Below are positions 53,427 through 61,784 of a stretch of DNA of 64,000 nt, one piece after another. Under the pieces are notes generated by a model that did no database searches, was not told the DNA's origin, and was given only the letters and a program-made list of their open reading frames with translations. The stretch's first letter is position 1; every line of letters starts with the position of its first letter. The DNA is from Cyclobacterium lianum (lineage in GTDB: Bacteria; Bacteroidota; Bacteroidia; Cytophagales; Cyclobacteriaceae), in NCBI RefSeq assembly GCF_900143075.1, contig NZ_FRCY01000002.1:186001-250000 (forward strand). The letters run 5' to 3'. A program made the translations under genes and the position numbers.

Positions 53427-53678
53427 CTATTTAAAGGAAAGTTTTCTTTTCTTTCTGGCGTGCCTGTACCAAAGGTATCCCAGAATGGAAAGCAGAATGT
53501 ACGGGGCTACAAACAAGTACAATATGCCCAGGTTCAGTCCGGCGCCCACTGTGGTATCGCCATTGCTGACATTGTTTTCAATGGTAGCCCGACACATGGC
53601 ACATTGGGCCAGAGCGGCCTGCAGCGTAAAAATAGAAATCAGAATCAATCCGAAAAGAAATCGTAACAGCTTTTTCAT
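53427..53678 (-). CDS. Small exported CxxC membrane protein next to oxidase assembly genes
   Basis: This 83-residue protein starts at the ATG at 53678 (MKKLLRFLFGLILI). A longer in-frame reading adds 29 unlikely residues. A signal peptide ends near AALAQ, directly followed by CAMC (C26/C29). One membrane helix (about 47-68) and a strongly basic tail (HARKKRKLSFK) follow. The CxxC pair would face the periplasm. I recall similar genes at the end of oxidase clusters in Bacteroidota. A metal-handling or thiol role in oxidase assembly is plausible but unproven. It lies 151 bases after the DUF420 gene. Confidence 0.72.
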   Translation of the reverse strand: MKKLLRFLFGLILISIFTLQAALAQCAMCRATIENNVSNGDTTVGAGLNLGILYLFVAPYILLSILGYLWYRHARKKRKLSFK

Positions 53679-53829
53679 TGTTTGATTATTCGTTCTTTGG
53701 GCCCATACACCGGCTCTGATTTTTTTTGGGATCACCCGGACAGGGTAAATATATCCCGGCCGCATTATTCCCTGAATTACCTTTTTTATAACGTGGTGAG
53801 ACCCATTTAAGTTCTTTTGCCTAAGGTGA

Positions 53830-54375
53830 TTAATGGTTGTAATAGGGGCTGATCATCAGGTACACGACTACCCCTGTAACAGTCACGTATAACCATACCG
53901 GAAAAGCAAATCTGACCACTGCCCGGTGCTTGCTGTACTTTCCTGTGTAGCCATAATAATAGGCCCACAATATAGGAAACAGGGCAACAGCAGCAAGGAT
54001 GATATGGGTAATCAGGAGAAAGTAGTACACCCCTCTTACCCAGCCCTCCCCTCCAAACGAAGTACTTTCCGCTGAAGCGTGATAAATCACATAGCTGACA
54101 AGAAACACAGCGCCAAGGCCAAAAGCCGTGGTCATGGAGGCCTTGTGCCAGATGATTTTACCTTGCTTGATAAAATAAACCCCTGACAATAGCGCAATGG
54201 TGGCAGCCGAATTGATCACTGCATTGAGGTGCGGTAGAAAATAAACCCATTCTTTGCCTATATCTACCTTCGAAGGCATGAACAAGAGTAGGGCTACCAG
54301 GATAGGTACCAATACAGAAATGAAGGTAATCCATCCGGAAATGGTCTTATCCTGTGACTCAGTTTCATTTATCAT
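53830..54375 (-). CDS. DUF420 (CtaM-like) membrane protein
   Basis: This 181-residue protein has about five membrane helices. The DUF420 features are LPHLNAVINSAATIALLSGVYFI-type helix two with conserved His and Asn, followed by HKASMT, and HIILAAVALFPI with its histidine. The family includes CtaM, needed for heme-copper oxidase maturation in Gram-positive bacteria. Its start overlaps the end of the SCO gene by 11 bases, so the two are coupled. It likely helps cofactor insertion into the oxidase encoded upstream. Confidence 0.9.
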   Translation of the reverse strand: MINETESQDKTISGWITFISVLVPILVALLLFMPSKVDIGKEWVYFLPHLNAVINSAATIALLSGVYFIKQGKIIWHKASMTTAFGLGAVFLVSYVIYHASAESTSFGGEGWVRGVYYFLLITHIILAAVALFPILWAYYYGYTGKYSKHRAVVRFAFPVWLYVTVTGVVVYLMISPYYNH

Positions 54376-55033
54376 AAAGCAATATTTTTGTTTCCAGTAT
54401 CAATTGATCGACCCCTTCGCGCTGGGTGCCACTGTAGTATCCCCGGATCCGGCCCAATTCATCTATCAGGACGAATTTATCACTATGAATAAAGTCTTCC
54501 GGAACCCCTTCACCGTCAATAGTCGGCAATACAAATCCACAGCGGGCCAGATCATATATCCTGTCTTTATTGCCGGTGAGAAAATACCACTTGTCCTTTT
54601 CCGCCAGATGGCGTTCGGCATATGCTGCAAGGACCTCAGGGGAATCATACTCAGGGTCAATACTGATCGAAAAAATCTGCACTTCCTGCTCGTCTCTGAA
54701 AGCATCCTGTACCCGCTCCATTTCCGAAGACATTACCGGACAGATGCTCGGGCAACTTGTAAAGAAAAAGTCCACGATGGTAATTTTTCCCTGCATGTCT
54801 TCCCTGCCTACAGGTCTGTTATATTGATCTGTAAAGGTAAAATCCGGGATGAAATGTTGCCCGGTATTTTCGCCATAGTCACACTCCTGGTAGGGATCTT
54901 CCACACCTTGTTCGTAAAGCACGGGAATATCGTATTCATTAGATGTAAACCCCCTCAAAAACAGGATGATCAACACAGGGATCATCAGCACACAGACCAA
55001 AACCAGGATCTGAATAAACCGCAGCATTTTCAT
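54365..55033 (-). CDS. SCO/SenC family copper chaperone for cytochrome oxidase
   Basis: This 222-residue protein has one N-terminal anchor helix (about 5-27) and a thioredoxin-like periplasmic domain. The copper ligands are C94 and C98 in SCPSICP and H183 in DFIHSDKF. SCO proteins deliver copper to, or reduce, the CuA site of oxidase subunit II. The ATG at 55033 is chosen (55027 is a close alternative), since a longer reading would begin inside the terminator hairpin. It is coupled to the DUF420 gene. Confidence 0.93.
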   Translation of the reverse strand: MKMLRFIQILVLVCVLMIPVLIILFLRGFTSNEYDIPVLYEQGVEDPYQECDYGENTGQHFIPDFTFTDQYNRPVGREDMQGKITIVDFFFTSCPSICPVMSSEMERVQDAFRDEQEVQIFSISIDPEYDSPEVLAAYAERHLAEKDKWYFLTGNKDRIYDLARCGFVLPTIDGEGVPEDFIHSDKFVLIDELGRIRGYYSGTQREGVDQLILETKILLYDK

Positions 55034-55043
55034 ATTAATGATA

Positions 55044-55079
55044 ACAAAAAAAATGGTTGAAGATTCCACTCCAACCATT
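55044..55079 (-). terminator. Intrinsic terminator between subunit IV and SCO genes
   Basis: AATGGTTG (55052-55059) pairs with CAACCATT (55072-55079). On the minus strand the stem is followed by eight T. It lies between the oxidase subunit IV stop (55106) and the SCO start (55033), so it should end or reduce transcription from the oxidase operon. Confidence 0.85.
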
Positions 55080-55105
55080 CATATATTGACAAATATTCAC
55101 TGCTA

Positions 55106-55432
55106 TTACCAACGCATCAAAAAGATTTCAGCACCTTCTTTGAAAAGGGCAATGATCAACCAAATCAAAAAGATCAGCGGAACGATAATGGAATAAAACA
55201 ATGGCTTCACCTCATCTCCCAGGTGCATAAATTCCATCATGATGTACTTGGCTTTAACGATGGTAAGTACGATAAAAATGATGTAAAGTAACATCCCCCG
55301 CTCCATGGTGAAAGCCAGTAGGAATTCCACCGCCGTAACCACCAGCAGGATCAGGGCTGTCATCCAGATCTTTTTAATTTTAGCGGAATCTCTTGGAATG
55401 ACTTCCAGTCCGTTTTTATTTTCTTGTGCCAT
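55106..55432 (-). CDS. ctaF: Cytochrome c oxidase subunit IV
   Basis: This 108-residue protein has three membrane helices (about 23-42, 49-66 and 78-97). The motif TIVKAKYIMMEFMHLGDE after helix two is typical of the bacterial subunit IV (COX4_pro) family. It stabilises the heme-copper oxidase complex in the inner membrane. It ends the oxidase transcript at the terminator near 55044. Confidence 0.9.
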   Translation of the reverse strand: MAQENKNGLEVIPRDSAKIKKIWMTALILLVVTAVEFLLAFTMERGMLLYIIFIVLTIVKAKYIMMEFMHLGDEVKPLFYSIIVPLIFLIWLIIALFKEGAEIFLMRW

Positions 55433-55455
55433 AGGTCAAATATATTTTTTTATTG

Positions 55456-56226
55456 CTAGATCAGATAGAAGAAGGTAAACACAAATACCCAAACCAGGTC
55501 TACAAAGTGCCAGTATAATCCAATCTTCTCGATCATCTCATAATGTCCCCGCTTCTCATACACCCCGACCGCTGCCTGATAAAAGGCAAGAAACAATAGG
55601 AATACACCGATGGTCACGTGGAAACCGTGAAAACCAGTAATAAAGAAAAACAACTGCGCAAAAGGAGCAGGTCCGTATTCATTCACAATCAGGTTGGCCC
55701 CATAGACGGTTTCAGTGACTACGTTGCCCAGAGAATTGACATAGGTAAGCATGGACCCTTCATCGGTACCATGGATAAAGTGTGTCCATTCCCATGCCTG
55801 GCAGCTCAGAAAGGTCATGCCTCCCAAAAGGGTCCACAGCATCCATTTGACGACGTCCTTCTTGTCATTCCTGTGACCAGCCTCCACCGCCAAAACCATG
55901 GTAACCGAGCTCAGAATAAGTATAAAGGTCATCAAACCGACAAAAACCAAGGGAAAGTGTCCTCCATGCACCAAAGGAATGGCATCAAAAATCATTTCCG
56001 GAATAGGCCAATATTCATTGGAGCTCACAAAATCAGCCGCTTCACCCCCGTAGGCCGGATAGCTGACGCGAATGGCACCGTAGGTGATCAGGAAGGCCGT
56101 AAAAGTAAAAATATCTGAGAGCAGAAAAAACCACATCATCAGCTTCCCGTAACTGGCCTTTAGCGGTTCATTTCCGCCGCCCCAGACACCTCTTTTAGAT
56201 TGGATTTCAATAGCAGTCGAAGACAT
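55456..56226 (-). CDS. ctaE: Cytochrome c oxidase subunit III
   Basis: This 256-residue protein has about seven membrane helices. Subunit III marks include EAGHRNDKKDVVKWML, SCQAWEWTHFIHGTDEGS and the C-terminal FHGFHVTIGVFLLF followed by GLYWHFVDLVWVFVFTFFYL. It is the larger of two adjacent subunit III-type proteins. It supports proton uptake and oxidase stability. It lies 22 bases after the smaller copy. Confidence 0.94.
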   Translation of the reverse strand: MSSTAIEIQSKRGVWGGGNEPLKASYGKLMMWFFLLSDIFTFTAFLITYGAIRVSYPAYGGEAADFVSSNEYWPIPEMIFDAIPLVHGGHFPLVFVGLMTFILILSSVTMVLAVEAGHRNDKKDVVKWMLWTLLGGMTFLSCQAWEWTHFIHGTDEGSMLTYVNSLGNVVTETVYGANLIVNEYGPAPFAQLFFFITGFHGFHVTIGVFLLFLAFYQAAVGVYEKRGHYEMIEKIGLYWHFVDLVWVFVFTFFYLI

Positions 56227-56248
56227 AGGATATAAATTAACTTATATT

Positions 56249-56830
56249 TTAATGATTTAACAGCAAAAACATGAACAAATAAAGCCAGAGTCCTCCCAGA
56301 AAATGCCAATAGGTAACACACATTTCCATCTGAGGCAAATTTTGAGAATGAATCTTATTTCTCAGGGACGAAATTAATACAATAATTAGAAAAATCACAC
56401 CGCTGATAAGATGTATTGCGTGCAGACCGGTAAATACGTACATAAATGAGCCTGCCGGATTGCCTACAAAATACACATCCTGAGCCACGAGAGCAACCCA
56501 ACTGTACCATTGCCCCACCAGAAAGCCAATACCAAGTACCGTAGTTATGATCAAACTTATTTTAAGCGTGTTAAAATCATCTTTCTTCGCAGCCAAATAG
56601 GCCCGATGCATACTGATACTGCTCAGAATGATGATGGCCGAAGTGTACCAAAAGATATCCGGCAGATCAAATTCAAGCCAATTGCCTTCAGACTGCCGGA
56701 CGATATAAGCGCTGGTCATGCCGGCAAAAATCATTACCACACTAACGATGAAAAGCCAAAGCGCAAATTTTTTCGGATGCATGGACAGGGGCTGCTCCGC
56801 CCCTTCCACAAATGCCAATTTCTCTTCCAT
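56249..56830 (-). CDS. Cytochrome c oxidase subunit III-type protein (second copy)
   Basis: This 193-residue protein has five membrane helices and the subunit III signatures MHRAYLAAKKDDF, FTGLHAIHLISGVIFL and TYWHFLGGLWLYLFMFLL. It is shorter than classical subunit III by two helices. Two subunit III-type genes in a row are usual in Bacteroidota oxidase loci. It follows the heme O synthase gene by six bases. Confidence 0.92.
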   Translation of the reverse strand: MEEKLAFVEGAEQPLSMHPKKFALWLFIVSVVMIFAGMTSAYIVRQSEGNWLEFDLPDIFWYTSAIIILSSISMHRAYLAAKKDDFNTLKISLIITTVLGIGFLVGQWYSWVALVAQDVYFVGNPAGSFMYVFTGLHAIHLISGVIFLIIVLISSLRNKIHSQNLPQMEMCVTYWHFLGGLWLYLFMFLLLNH

Positions 56831-56836
56831 TCCTTC

Positions 56837-57739
56837 CTACATTTTATCTAATAAATATGCGATTTGTACGATTGGCAGATACAGGAAAGACCCAAACATG
56901 ATCTTTAAGGCTGATTTTCGGGAACAATCCTTCATCAGCGAAAAAGTCTGCGCCAGGAACAAGACACCGCATATAGTGGCTACCACGCCAGAATTAAGAC
57001 CAGTAAACCCAAAGTAGGTAGGCAATAATCCAAGGGGCAACAAGAATAAGGTATATATCATGATCTGGATTGCCGTATTCAGGTCCTTTTGTCCGCCAGA
57101 AGGCAATAGTTTGAAACCTGCCTTTTTATAATCTTCATCGCTTACCCAGGCAATGGCCCAGAAATGAGGAAACTGCCAGATAAACTGGATACCGAATATG
57201 ATCAGTGCTTCATAGGAAATCCCACCGGTAGCCGCAGTCCAGCCCAATAGCGGAGGCATGGCACCGGGAATGGCGCCTACCAACACAGCAATTGGTCCCA
57301 CTCTTTTCAGCGGCGTGTATACAAATACATACAGGACCATGCTCAGGATACCCAAGCCAGTCGTCAACCAATTGGTAAAAAATCCCAGTAGAAAAATTCC
57401 TATAGTGGCCGATATAATCGTAAACACATAGGCTTCTCTCACGGAAATAACCTGCATCGGCAGGGGCCTGTTGCGGGTTCTCTTCATCAGCTTGTCAAAC
57501 TCCCTTTCCTTTATTTCATTGGCAGCGCCAGAAGCACCACTTATCAAAAAACCACCTACGATGAGGGCAACAAAGGTGGTCCAGGAAAAAACCTGTCCGG
57601 AATGACCCAGAATAAAACCAAAAACAGCGGAAAAGGTAACCAATGCCGACAGCCTAACTTTGAGCAAATCCATGTAGGCACGTACCCTCACCACCAGGGA
57701 ATCCAAAACAAACTTCTCAGATAAATCAATTGTACTCAT
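56837..57739 (-). CDS. ctaB: Heme O synthase (protoheme IX farnesyltransferase)
   Basis: This 300-residue enzyme of the UbiA superfamily has about nine helices. The first aspartate-rich motif region is NEIKEREFDKLMKRTRNRPLP, and YTPLKRVG is the second conserved loop. It attaches a farnesyl group to heme B to make heme O. It is coupled (ATGA) to the heme A synthase gene, which makes the next step. Confidence 0.96.
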   Translation of the reverse strand: MSTIDLSEKFVLDSLVVRVRAYMDLLKVRLSALVTFSAVFGFILGHSGQVFSWTTFVALIVGGFLISGASGAANEIKEREFDKLMKRTRNRPLPMQVISVREAYVFTIISATIGIFLLGFFTNWLTTGLGILSMVLYVFVYTPLKRVGPIAVLVGAIPGAMPPLLGWTAATGGISYEALIIFGIQFIWQFPHFWAIAWVSDEDYKKAGFKLLPSGGQKDLNTAIQIMIYTLFLLPLGLLPTYFGFTGLNSGVVATICGVLFLAQTFSLMKDCSRKSALKIMFGSFLYLPIVQIAYLLDKM

Positions 57740-58833
57740 ACCAAAGCAAAATTTTTATTGGTCCTAACCTGGGAACAACCCAGCTTGAGCCAGACATAAT
57801 ACTGGATACCTACTATTAATGACCCCAGCAGCAAGTGCAGCGGTTGAATAAATGCAGGTATCCCGAAATAAGCCATCAAAATTCCAGTCAATATAACAAT
57901 AAGCAGCAATCCCAGAAGCAAGGCCAGTTGCCTGAAGACATCTGGCAGACGATCTCTTTCCTGGTACGCCCGGAAGACCAGGTACCCATGAAGGGCCAAT
58001 AACACCAAAGAAAATGATCTGTGCACGTAAAATACGGTACCCAACTCTGCTATCCAGGCATACCGGTCACTGTAATCAAACCTGGAAGCGATCAGATCAA
58101 TGTGCTCCCTCACTTGTGTACCGAGAATCACCTGCGCCAACATCAGCAAAATACCAACTCCAAGTAACCAACGATACCTGACCTGCCGACGAACCCTGGG
58201 TATACTACCTTGGCCTGACGCTTCGATCAATGTCCCGGACCTGAAATAGATATACAGCAACAAACAAACAAGCAGCAGGGCGACAATCATGTGAACGCTT
58301 ATCATCCACTGCAACAGGTTGGTGGAAACTACTATTGATCCCAGCCATCCCTGAAATACCACTACAACCAGGGCCAGAAATGCCAGTAAGGTACTGTATG
58401 GATCAATCTTCCACAACCTCAGCGAATAGACGAAGGTAAGGATGATCAACAACCCGATGACTGCTCCGAGCAGCCGGTTGACGTATTCTATCCAGGTTTT
58501 GGTAGCATTGAATGGCTCATGGTCCAGGATACTTTCATCCTGTTCAATCTGCGCAGCGAGAACAGAAAACCCCAGATTATCCAATAGAGATGCAAAACGC
58601 TCGTTTTTCTCTACACGCTGGGCAACGTAGATTTCTGCATAATTTTTTGGGAGCTGATCCACCGATGTGGGTGGAACCCAGCTCCCAAAACATTTTGGCC
58701 AATCGGGGCAGCCCATGCCAGCACCAGTGCTGCGGACAATACCTCCGACCAGTATAAGAAAGAAGACAGCTACCGTAGTGATGAGACTCACCCTGCGAAA
58801 ACTGAATATAAGTTTACGACTCTTTTGATTCAT
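57736..58833 (-). CDS. ctaA: Heme A synthase (COX15/CtaA family)
   Basis: This 365-residue inner-membrane enzyme oxidises heme O to heme A. It has eight helices and the family start VGGIVRSTGAGMGCPDWPKCFG, with a CPDWPKC cysteine pair in the first periplasmic loop. Conserved heme-ligand histidines are in SVHMIVALLL and VHRSFSLVLLALHGYL. It overlaps the end of the subunit I gene by 20 bases and is coupled to ctaB. Confidence 0.95.
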   Translation of the reverse strand: MNQKSRKLIFSFRRVSLITTVAVFFLILVGGIVRSTGAGMGCPDWPKCFGSWVPPTSVDQLPKNYAEIYVAQRVEKNERFASLLDNLGFSVLAAQIEQDESILDHEPFNATKTWIEYVNRLLGAVIGLLIILTFVYSLRLWKIDPYSTLLAFLALVVVVFQGWLGSIVVSTNLLQWMISVHMIVALLLVCLLLYIYFRSGTLIEASGQGSIPRVRRQVRYRWLLGVGILLMLAQVILGTQVREHIDLIASRFDYSDRYAWIAELGTVFYVHRSFSLVLLALHGYLVFRAYQERDRLPDVFRQLALLLGLLLIVILTGILMAYFGIPAFIQPLHLLLGSLIVGIQYYVWLKLGCSQVRTNKNFALV

Positions 58834-60703
58834 TCGCTACCAATACATCCCCTTCCTCAGCCATGATCTCTTTTTCAAGCTGGACAAGTTTGTTCTCATG
58901 AGGAAGATTGGACTCAGGCGTTGCAGATAAAGGCACCGTTTGAGGTATAAAATCTTCCTTAGCTCCGGGCTTACTGTAATCGTAAGGCCACCTGTATACA
59001 GCAGGTATTTCACCGGGCCAGTTGCCATGCCCTGGATTGATAGGTGTAGTCCATTCCAGCGTATTGGACCTCCATGGGTTGGGCGAGGCCTTTCTTCCCT
59101 TGTACATGCTGTAGAAGAAGTTGAATACGAAGATAAACTGAGCAACAAAGGTTACAATGGCAGCCACTGATACAAACATATTCAAATCGGTGTACATGTC
59201 CGAAAAGGAAAAGTTGGTCCAACTGTAATACCTTCTGGGGAAGCCGGCAATACCGATGTAATGCATGGGGAAGAAAACCATGTACACACCAACGAAGGTA
59301 AGCCAGAAATGTACATGCCCGAGCTTCTCGTCCATCATCCTGCCAAACATTTTTGGGAACCAGTGATACACACCTGCCATCATTCCAAAGAAGGAAGCAG
59401 AACCCATTACCAGGTGAAAATGCGCCACCACGAAATAGGTGTCGTGCAATTGGATGTCAATGGCTGAATTACCGAGGAAAATACCCGTCAATCCACCTGA
59501 AATAAAGAACGATACCAGGCCGATGGAAAACAACATCCCCGGGGTAAATCTCAGGTTACCTCTCCAAAGTGTAGTAAGGTAGTTAAATACCTTGACCGCA
59601 GAGGGCACTGCGATGATCAGTGTAAGGAACATGAAAATGGAACCCAGGAAAGGATTCAATCCGGACACAAACATATGGTGTGCCCACACCACAAAAGACA
59701 GTATGGTAATACCCAGCATGGATATGATCATGGCCTTATATCCAAAAATCGGTTTCCTGGAATTGGTGGCAATGATCTCTGAAGTAATCCCCAATGCCGG
59801 CAAAAGTACGATATACACCTCCGGATGTCCCAGGAACCAGAACAAGTGCTGGTACAATACGGCACTACCTCCGGTGTTTGGTAGGGCTTCACCACCTATA
59901 TAGATGTCAGAGAGGTAAAAACTGGTACCAAAGCTCCTGTCAAATACCAATAGTAAAGCTGCTGAAAATAAAACGGGAAAGGACAATAAACCAATTACCG
60001 CCGTTAAGAAAAAGGCCCAGATGGTCAATGGTAGTCGGGAAAACGACATGCCTTTGGTACGCAGGTTAATGACTGTAGTGATGTAATTTATCCCCCCAAG
60101 CAAAGACGATGCAATGAAGAAAGTCATGGCAATCAGCCATAGCGTCATCCCCATTCCCGATCCTGGAATGGCTTGCTCCAAGGCTGAAAGAGGCGGATAC
60201 ACTACCCATCCACCGGCTGCAGGACCCTTTTCAAGAAAAAGAGAAGCAAACATGATCACACCGGATACAAAGAAAAACCAGTAAGAAAGCATGTTCATGA
60301 AACCGGATGCCATATCCCTTGCGCCAATCTGTAGCGGAATCAGGAAATTGGAAAAGGTACCACTCAAGCCTGCCGTCAAAACAAAGAACACCATAATGGT
60401 GCCGTGCATGGTAACCAACGCCAGGTAAAAGTTAGGGTCAAGTTTTCCCGAAGCATCTATCCATCCACCCAGGAGAGGTCTCAGGAAAGAAAGATCCATA
60501 TCTGGAAAACCCAATTGTAGCCTGAATAGCACAGAAAGCAAACCACCAATGAATGCCCAGAACATACCCGATACCAGGTACTGCTTGGCTATCATCTTAT
60601 GGTCAGTGGAGAATATATACTTCGTGATGAAGTTATCTTTGTGTTCATGGTCATGATGGTCATGATTGGAAACATCGTGAGCCGATACGTTTGCTACTGC
60701 CAT
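58814..60703 (-). CDS. ctaD: Cytochrome c oxidase subunit I
   Basis: This 629-residue catalytic subunit has twelve membrane helices. The heme a/a3 and CuB ligands lie in TMHGTIMVFF, WFLGHPEVYI, WAHHMFVSG and HDTYFVVAHFHLV. It reduces oxygen to water and pumps protons. The N-terminus is unusually histidine-rich (H9, H14, H16, H17, H19, H21). The C-terminal 90 residues extend past helix twelve with acidic, low-complexity sequence. It follows subunit II by 25 bases. Confidence 0.98.
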   Translation of the reverse strand: MAVANVSAHDVSNHDHHDHEHKDNFITKYIFSTDHKMIAKQYLVSGMFWAFIGGLLSVLFRLQLGFPDMDLSFLRPLLGGWIDASGKLDPNFYLALVTMHGTIMVFFVLTAGLSGTFSNFLIPLQIGARDMASGFMNMLSYWFFFVSGVIMFASLFLEKGPAAGGWVVYPPLSALEQAIPGSGMGMTLWLIAMTFFIASSLLGGINYITTVINLRTKGMSFSRLPLTIWAFFLTAVIGLLSFPVLFSAALLLVFDRSFGTSFYLSDIYIGGEALPNTGGSAVLYQHLFWFLGHPEVYIVLLPALGITSEIIATNSRKPIFGYKAMIISMLGITILSFVVWAHHMFVSGLNPFLGSIFMFLTLIIAVPSAVKVFNYLTTLWRGNLRFTPGMLFSIGLVSFFISGGLTGIFLGNSAIDIQLHDTYFVVAHFHLVMGSASFFGMMAGVYHWFPKMFGRMMDEKLGHVHFWLTFVGVYMVFFPMHYIGIAGFPRRYYSWTNFSFSDMYTDLNMFVSVAAIVTFVAQFIFVFNFFYSMYKGRKASPNPWRSNTLEWTTPINPGHGNWPGEIPAVYRWPYDYSKPGAKEDFIPQTVPLSATPESNLPHENKLVQLEKEIMAEEGDVLVANESKES

Positions 60704-60728
60704 GTTATTTTATTTTTAATCAATGATA

Positions 60729-61760
60729 TTATTCCTCGTTAATATAAATATCCGCCAATTCCTTCAAATCAGCTGGTAAATCAGCTACCAGATCGGGATT
60801 ACTTTTGATAAAAGGCGTTTGCTCTGCCACCCATGCCCTGTATTCATCAGGCTCCACAACCCGGATCACTCTACGCATAGAGAAATGTCCATTGCCACAA
60901 ACCTCCGTACAGGCGATTTCGTATTCAAATTCCTCATCGGCCAGCTCAGCCCTCATTTCTTCAGTAGTTTTATTGGCCACAAACCAGAACCTTGTAGGCA
61001 TCCCGGGCACTGCATCCATTTTCAGGCGCATGTGGGGCGCAAATACAGAATGCAATACATCCCTGGCCCGAATTTTAAACAAAACAGGCTCTCCTTTGGG
61101 TATTACCACATTCTGAGATGGAAAGTCATCGAAGGAATTTTTATCTGTAAAATCAATTCCACGGGAGTTAGTTGCACTGGTGAGGCGGTAATCGTAATCT
61201 CCCAGGGTGTTGTCCATACCACCATAGCGAATATCCCAGGCAAACTGGTACCCCATGATTTCTACCACATGGGCATCTTCAGGTGCGGGGGCGGTGATAT
61301 CAGACCAGGCTTTCCAGCCTGAAACTACCAGAATGGTCAATACTACTGCCGGAACCAGGGTCCAGATGATCTCCAGTTTGTTATTGTCAGGATAGTAGGA
61401 AGCTTTTCGTTTCTCGCTGTACTGATAATGGTAGCTAAACCAAAACAGTAAAATATGGGTAAGGATAAAGATAAATCCGGTAACAGCCATGGTGATCCAA
61501 AACAGCCGATCGGTGATGATACCGTGTTCGGAGGCAATGGGCAACTGGTAGTTATCAAACTCTTTGATCGAATACCAAAACATCAGCACGCCACAACCGA
61601 TCAGGAAGGCCATGAACAAAAAGGCATTTACTTTATTACTGGTAGTAGCAATTTTTTTATCAGAACCCTTGGCTACCGAAATCAAGGTTTGAATCCTATA
61701 TACCATCCAGATCACCAGGATCAGGAGTATTACGCCTATAGAAATAAGAAGTCCGTACAT
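60729..61760 (-). CDS. ctaC: Cytochrome c oxidase subunit II
   Basis: This 343-residue protein has N-terminal helices (a first anchor, then the usual two-helix hairpin) and a periplasmic cupredoxin domain. The CuA ligands are C284, C288, H292 and M295 in CTEVCGNGHFSM, with a histidine in DVLHSVFAPHM. There is no fused cytochrome c domain. It accepts electrons from a c-type cytochrome or directly from the Act complex. It precedes subunit I in the operon. Confidence 0.96.
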   Translation of the reverse strand: MYGLLISIGVILLILVIWMVYRIQTLISVAKGSDKKIATTSNKVNAFLFMAFLIGCGVLMFWYSIKEFDNYQLPIASEHGIITDRLFWITMAVTGFIFILTHILLFWFSYHYQYSEKRKASYYPDNNKLEIIWTLVPAVVLTILVVSGWKAWSDITAPAPEDAHVVEIMGYQFAWDIRYGGMDNTLGDYDYRLTSATNSRGIDFTDKNSFDDFPSQNVVIPKGEPVLFKIRARDVLHSVFAPHMRLKMDAVPGMPTRFWFVANKTTEEMRAELADEEFEYEIACTEVCGNGHFSMRRVIRVVEPDEYRAWVAEQTPFIKSNPDLVADLPADLKELADIYINEE

Positions 61761-61784
61761 AATTTATTACTGTTTCGGTATTGT

